Of a DNA stretch of 22,330 bases, positions 18,142 to 22,330 are shown in pieces. This DNA is from Folioceros fuciformis (taxonomy: Eukaryota > Anthocerotophyta > Anthocerotopsida > Anthocerotales): assembly GCA_049999805.1 (NCBI GenBank), contig JBNGIO010001681.1, positions 1-22,330 of the forward strand. The letters run 5' to 3'. The first letter of the stretch is position 1. Every line of letters begins with the position of its first letter. The notes beneath the pieces are model-generated. The model did not search any database. It was not told the DNA's origin and worked only from the letters and a program-made list of their open reading frames with translations. The translations under genes were made by a program, and so were the position numbers.

Positions 18142-20678
18142 GCCACAATTTTTGTCCCTACTTTCTTAAAGTGCTCATTGACTAATTGTTCAAAATGTGA
18201 GGGAGGATTTCGCATCAAAAACAACATAGATTTGCAACATAAAAGGAAACAATTCTCATCGTATTCTTCAGAATTTTTTTCTCCTTCATTCGTGTTTTGT
18301 TGGTGATTAAAGTCGGGCTCGTTATAAAAAGGTTTCTCAGTCAGCACAAGACTCTGGATTGAAAGTAAAACTTGCATAATGGTAGATACCTTTGGATTCC
18401 AAGCTTCTGACGCCTCCCCATGCCATGTGTTTAACAAGCTAAGACATACTTCACCATTTTCATAAAGATTTGGATTAATGTGCAAACCCTTAGAGTGGTA
18501 ATGTGCTTGAGGTGGGCTATTAGGATACTCTGGTGGAAGATAAATATCAAAAAAATAAAGCCCATCATGATATGGGGTTCCATCTGTCCCAATGAGGCCT
18601 GCAGTTAGAAGATCCATCCGTTCTTCATATACACGCACGTAGATTGTATCTGGAAGATTTTTCACAAGGAGGTCCCACTCATGTTGGACTCGTTTAATCC
18701 ACTTTCTTTGAATGCCGACATCATTGATATTTGAGAAGAAATGATGGTTGCTTGCATCATTCACTATATCAAACTTTTTAAAAGGCTCTGCTCTTTGTCT
18801 CTCTTGGATTGTTATGGCTTCTAGTTCAACACATAAAAGCGGATTTAAATCCATTTTCGTGACATGAGGCTTGTTCTCATCTTCATGTATAGTGGGTCCA
18901 TGAGCTGGTCCAAAAGCAACATCTGTATGTGATCCTTGCAAGCCATCTTGAAGGTGCTGGTTCTCCTTTGTTTCCTTCTCATAGGTGGGTCTGAATTTAT
19001 TGCCCCCATGTTGACTAAGAACATGTTCATCTTTGTTGTCTTTATGATGAGCACAATCCTCCTCATCTGATTCATCAAAACTAGAATAGCTAAGATCATG
19101 GCTCTCGCATGAAGAGCTCGAGTCATATTCTGATGAGGATTGACCATCATATTTAATGGCTATATGTATTTCACTCATTGCCACTTGTGAGGTAGAGCCA
19201 TCTATCCATGTAACTTCAACATCTCCATTTTCAAACAACTGCCCAGAAATACAACCAAACCATGTAGTTGCATATTTCGAATTTGGAATATGACTGTCCT
19301 TTGGGTGTCGAATGACAGCATCTCTCACATTATAGTCATATTCGGCATGCTTGCAAAGCTCAAACACACTAACAACTTCCTCTTTGAAGGTTGCATCTCC
19401 ATGTAGAGAAGGTCCCAACCACCTTACACTTGCAATACGTTGCTTGAAATCCACCCATTGTATACTGCCAAGCCCATGTTGGACGATGTTTGAATCGTCA
19501 TCGTCATCAATATTCTTAAGAGTTACACATTGCCTTGGCCAAAAATTGTGCTCTCCAGACACATCAACATGAACAAGCTCACAAGAGTGCATATCTTTGT
19601 TGGTTGTTCCATCTTGCCAAAGCACATTAACTGTGGTTTTGATGCCAACCACTTTGTGGCAGCCTTGAGTAACACCTCCTTCTTCTTTTCTTTGGTGTTT
19701 TGGTGTAGATTCTATATTTTGGCGCCGTCCTTTTGATCTTTCTTTCACGTTTTCACCCTTGCCATAAAGGCCTTCACAACTAGACTCCACAACAATTGGT
19801 TTGTTGGCTTGACAATGTTCTACATGCTCATGCAAAAGGCATCGGTCACCTAGCTGCCAATCTGTGTGCAAAAATTGGTTCATGACAATCAAGTCTTTTG
19901 GCTTTTGTTGCTTTCTAGGCTTCCTCAGAATCCCAGGTGTATTACTATAAGTAGCAACCCATTCAACAATAACCATGTCGGTATCGATTTGTGAAATTGT
20001 TCCACATTTTGTTCTTCGCTTGTCATAGTTGCCAACCAACCAAGTTGCTTTTTGCAAAGTTTTATCATCACGTGCCACTACTTTTTGACCAATAAATAAT
20101 GGTATATCTTCCTCTGCCATATTCTCACATTCTAAGTGGTCAGGGTTTGTAAGCTTCAATTGGCACTTTGCTCCATTGCTAAAGACCATTGTCACAAGCT
20201 CAATCACTTCATCCACTTTTCCCAACCATCCAGCACCAATGACGAAGTCTCCCACTTCAAATGAGCTTATTCTCTTCAAACACTTGCTATCTAGAGCCCT
20301 CATGAGCATACCATTTGTGAGCTCCAAATCCACTACAATCATAACATTTGTCACAATGCCTCTTTGCCCTAATGGGTTTAGTGCAAGTGCCACTACATGG
20401 TTATGCCTTAGAGTTCTATCCACAAGATGGAGATGGTGTGGATTCACTCTAGTCTCATTCAAGTCCATCCACAACACTATTGTTTGAGTACTGGTTTCTC
20501 CTTCGTCATCATCGCTACAATATTTTGAGTCTGAATTCGAATCTCCAAATGTTCTTTGTACAATTCCTAAAATTGTAGGATTAGATTTCATGGAAACTAC
20601 ATCTTTGCAAAACACTCGAATCTGATGTAATTCCTGCCCCATTTTGCAACTTTCTTTCCCTTGCCCGTCCCTTTCCAT
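17973..20678 (-). CDS. PHO2/UBE2O-type ubiquitin-conjugating enzyme (plant UBC23/UBC24 group)
   Basis: Large E2 enzymes of this group carry ubiquitin on a cysteine and can pick substrates themselves. Plant PHO2 (UBC24) lowers phosphate transporter and PHO1 levels at endomembranes when phosphate is sufficient. The 901-residue frame has no intron. The N-terminal half shows UBE2O/PHO2-type blocks: VLWMDLNE, HLVDRTLRHNHVVALALNP with GQRGIV after it, FEVGDFVIGAGWLGKVDEV and TDWQLGDRCLL. A Ser/Asp/Glu-rich linker at about 520-560 follows. The UBC fold runs from about residue 657 (QRKWIKRVQHEW) to 800, with YVRVYEERMDLL, GTPYHDGLYFFDIYLPPEYP and the active-site Cys745 in GEVCLSLLNTW; all key elements are present. 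The C-terminal NPPSHFEQLVNEHFKK also fits PHO2. The first ATG at 20678 precedes a complete N-terminal domain. The coding sequence is far more AT-rich than the genes to its left. Which subgroup member it is cannot be decided by eye. Confidence 0.87.
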   Translation of the reverse strand: MERDGQGKESCKMGQELHQIRVFCKDVVSMKSNPTILGIVQRTFGDSNSDSKYCSDDDEGETSTQTIVLWMDLNETRVNPHHLHLVDRTLRHNHVVALALNPLGQRGIVTNVMIVVDLELTNGMLMRALDSKCLKRISSFEVGDFVIGAGWLGKVDEVIELVTMVFSNGAKCQLKLTNPDHLECENMAEEDIPLFIGQKVVARDDKTLQKATWLVGNYDKRRTKCGTISQIDTDMVIVEWVATYSNTPGILRKPRKQQKPKDLIVMNQFLHTDWQLGDRCLLHEHVEHCQANKPIVVESSCEGLYGKGENVKERSKGRRQNIESTPKHQRKEEGGVTQGCHKVVGIKTTVNVLWQDGTTNKDMHSCELVHVDVSGEHNFWPRQCVTLKNIDDDDDSNIVQHGLGSIQWVDFKQRIASVRWLGPSLHGDATFKEEVVSVFELCKHAEYDYNVRDAVIRHPKDSHIPNSKYATTWFGCISGQLFENGDVEVTWIDGSTSQVAMSEIHIAIKYDGQSSSEYDSSSSCESHDLSYSSFDESDEEDCAHHKDNKDEHVLSQHGGNKFRPTYEKETKENQHLQDGLQGSHTDVAFGPAHGPTIHEDENKPHVTKMDLNPLLCVELEAITIQERQRAEPFKKFDIVNDASNHHFFSNINDVGIQRKWIKRVQHEWDLLVKNLPDTIYVRVYEERMDLLTAGLIGTDGTPYHDGLYFFDIYLPPEYPNSPPQAHYHSKGLHINPNLYENGEVCLSLLNTWHGEASEAWNPKVSTIMQVLLSIQSLVLTEKPFYNEPDFNHQQNTNEGEKNSEEYDENCFLLCCKSMLFLMRNPPSHFEQLVNEHFKKVGTKIVAACNAYLEGVRIGFGPNTLASSSNDMLEKNICRSLGFKLSLAKLVPKLEAAFEKLL

Positions 20679-21310
20679 AGTGATATGAATTATAAAGGTG
20701 TGCCTCCAAAGATGTTGAAAAGATCAAGACTAAGGAAACCAAAGGCACAAAACGTAGCAATGTCAATGACATAAAAGTCTTGACACAACTTCAATGTATG
20801 GTCAACTCACACATAGACTAAAATGAATGTCTTCCTTAGTAAAGTAAAGAGAGAAGCATGTATACCAAGGTTTGAAGAGAAACACAAACAAATTCTTAGA
20901 CTTACTACAAGTAAAGGGGTCTAACCACACATTTATAGACCAAACTGGATTTATTTCTCGAAAAAGAGAAAAACAAACTCGAAAACTAAAAATGAAAACT
21001 TTGTACACTTTTGAACTTTTCAATATGTGGCCTAATAATAGACGTTTAGATTAAAACCTAGGAATGTGTCTTCAAACACCTTATTCTTAACCTTGCAGTA
21101 TAGGCAAATATGTTGTCTTGAATCATCCTACAAGGATGGGCAACATAGGACATCAAGTAAGGTCCATAAATACTTTCCTATGCCATGGGAAAGGGTTTGT
21201 CCAAGTTTGTGAAGGACTGCACCAACTTGAAGGCCTATCACAACATAAGATTAAGGATAGTGTTCCCTTGAGAGGGGCTAGTCTTCCCTAATCGCTTGAG
21301 TTATATTCTT
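20679..21310. other. AT-rich 5' flank of the PHO2-like gene
   Basis: No recognisable coding sequence. Short AT-rich open frames are chance-like. On the minus strand this should contain the promoter and leader; ttataatt lies close upstream of the ATG. I looked for sites resembling the miR399 targets known from the PHO2 leader of flowering plants and saw none. That is a visual search only. Confidence 0.4.
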
Positions 21311-22330
21311 TAGATGGGGGTTTTAATCACCTTAGAAGTGGCATGTTGTGGAGGCAAAACCCCGGGCACTGATTGCCGACGGGTTCCACCTTTAGTGGCC
21401 ACCCTTATCCCACTGTCGTTGAAACATTGGGTTCCGTTCCCACGAAGGAGCGATGGGGTTCCTTGCTGCCGTGGATGGAGGGTCGGACTCAATCGACGCG
21501 ATGATGGATTCGAGGGCTCCCCTCTAGCTCCGATCAAGCGTAGGACAGGCCTCGCTCTCCAGTGGTCAGCTGCACCTCTCTTGGTGCCCATAAACTCACT
21601 CCAGTCACTACAACGACCCTAACCTTTCAGATCTGCGACTTCCCTCACTCACTTCACTCACTCTCTCACTCCAGCACCAACACCAGCAACTAACAACGAC
21701 ACCACTACCTTCTACACTTCCCTACTAACTCCTCCTACCCGGCAAGAGTCACTGGACTAACCCCAAAGAAAAGAAAGAAGGGAACACACTCCCCTCTCGG
21801 ATATCTCCTCCCCACAACCTTACCAGATGCCATGAAACATGGCCGACCTACAGCACTTGTCCAAACAGGGAACAAGAGTGGACAGGTCGAGAGAAAGACA
21901 CATCCTTTACAATCAAGAGCTAAGGGCAAGCCCCTTCACCCTGGTCATTACACCTTGTGATCCTACCAGACACTGTACAACCGGCAACACGGGGCTTGCG
22001 ATCCTACCAGGCGTTGCACAGCCGGCAACACACTGCAGGTCCTAAACCAAGCAGGGACAGACCACAAGAGCTCATGAAGAGAGTACCTCCAAGAGCTCAA
22101 GAAGTGACAGACTAACTCCCGAAGTGAATGACTACCTCCTCCTACAGGCTCACCTGATCTTATACGAGCCTCTCTCTCTCTGACTTCACCTCTCTCTAAC
22201 TTGACAAATATTATTTTAATAAGACCACTAGCCTAGCTGGCTGTCACCAGCCACTTATTTAGACTTCTAGCACATCCTGCCACCAATGAGCTGGCCCTAC
22301 CACCACAAGGATCTACCACCTCCTAGACTA
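21311..22330. other. Gene-poor region with GC-richer segment and pyrimidine-rich tracts
   Basis: From about 21340 to 21600 the sequence is distinctly GC-richer than the flank before it and is open on both strands (21314-21622 plus, 21310-21591 minus), but neither frame has a recognised family. From 21640 onward there are low-complexity cactc/acc-rich and CT-rich stretches (for example 22168-22200). This mixture could be part of a transposable element cut by the window edge. No transposase, reverse transcriptase or clear terminal repeat is visible. Confidence 0.35.
21954..22031. repeat. Two-copy direct repeat of about 37 bases
   Basis: The sequence cttgygatcctaccag followed by a variable center and ccggcaacac occurs at 21954-21990 and 21995-22031, a 41-base period with about five differences by eye. 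Function unknown. Confidence 0.7.

Noticed and set aside
1-22330. CRISPR arrays, rRNA, tRNA or bacterial-type operons
   Set aside because: No regular spacer-repeat array, no recognisable rRNA or tRNA, and spliced plant genes throughout; the short repeats are minisatellites.

Overview
This window is nuclear DNA from a land plant. Three genes (a ZCCHC8-type protein, a PrmC/HemK methyltransferase and a TMEM115 homologue) are split by spliceosomal GT-AG introns. There is also a PLS-class pentatricopeptide repeat (PPR) protein and a PHO2/UBE2O-type ubiquitin-conjugating enzyme, both plant-typical. Most introns are about 90 to 300 bases. The very uniform, intronless PPR gene suggests to me a seed-free plant (fern, lycophyte or bryophyte); that is inference and the sequence does not fix the species.

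Layout: (1) 268-564, minus: a 98-residue protein matching mitochondrial ATP synthase subunit f. (2) About 820-2500: AT-rich, gene-poor DNA with three small tandem-repeat clusters. (3) 2726-5252, minus: an eight-exon gene, reconstructed here, for a ZCCHC8-type zinc-knuckle/PSP protein of the nuclear exosome targeting (NEXT) complex. (4) 5613-7138, plus: a three-exon organellar PrmC/HemK release-factor glutamine methyltransferase, divergent from (3) across about 360 bases. (5) 8157-10673, plus: an intronless PPR protein with an E/E+ tail and an exactly periodic 306-base internal repeat. (6) 11346-13390, plus: an eight-exon TMEM115 homologue. (7) 14369-16550, plus: a three-exon gene for an unrecognised protein with two predicted membrane segments and a long, probably disordered acidic/Ser-rich tail. 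(8) About 16750-17970: AT-rich DNA with no recognised gene. (9) 17973-20678, minus: a 901-codon, uninterrupted PHO2/UBE2O-type E2 enzyme whose last ~58 codons are duplicated in tandem just downstream as a broken copy. (10) 20680-22330: gene-poor sequence with a short direct repeat and pyrimidine-rich stretches.

These genes do not form a pathway; this is an ordinary eukaryotic gene neighbourhood. Two of the encoded proteins probably serve organelle gene expression or energy metabolism (PrmC, ATP synthase f) and the PPR may do so too. The others point to nuclear RNA surveillance (ZCCHC8), the Golgi (TMEM115) and ubiquitin conjugation (PHO2-like). Exon structures for ZCCHC8, PrmC, TMEM115 and the two-membrane-segment gene were worked out by hand from splice consensus, reading-frame continuity and family motifs. 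All four joined frames are continuous (480, 412, 337 and 645 residues). I found no clear evidence of a wholly new system. The most unusual items are the homogenised PPR repeat, the uninterrupted PHO2-like gene with its tandem 3' duplication, and the unidentified two-membrane-segment protein.
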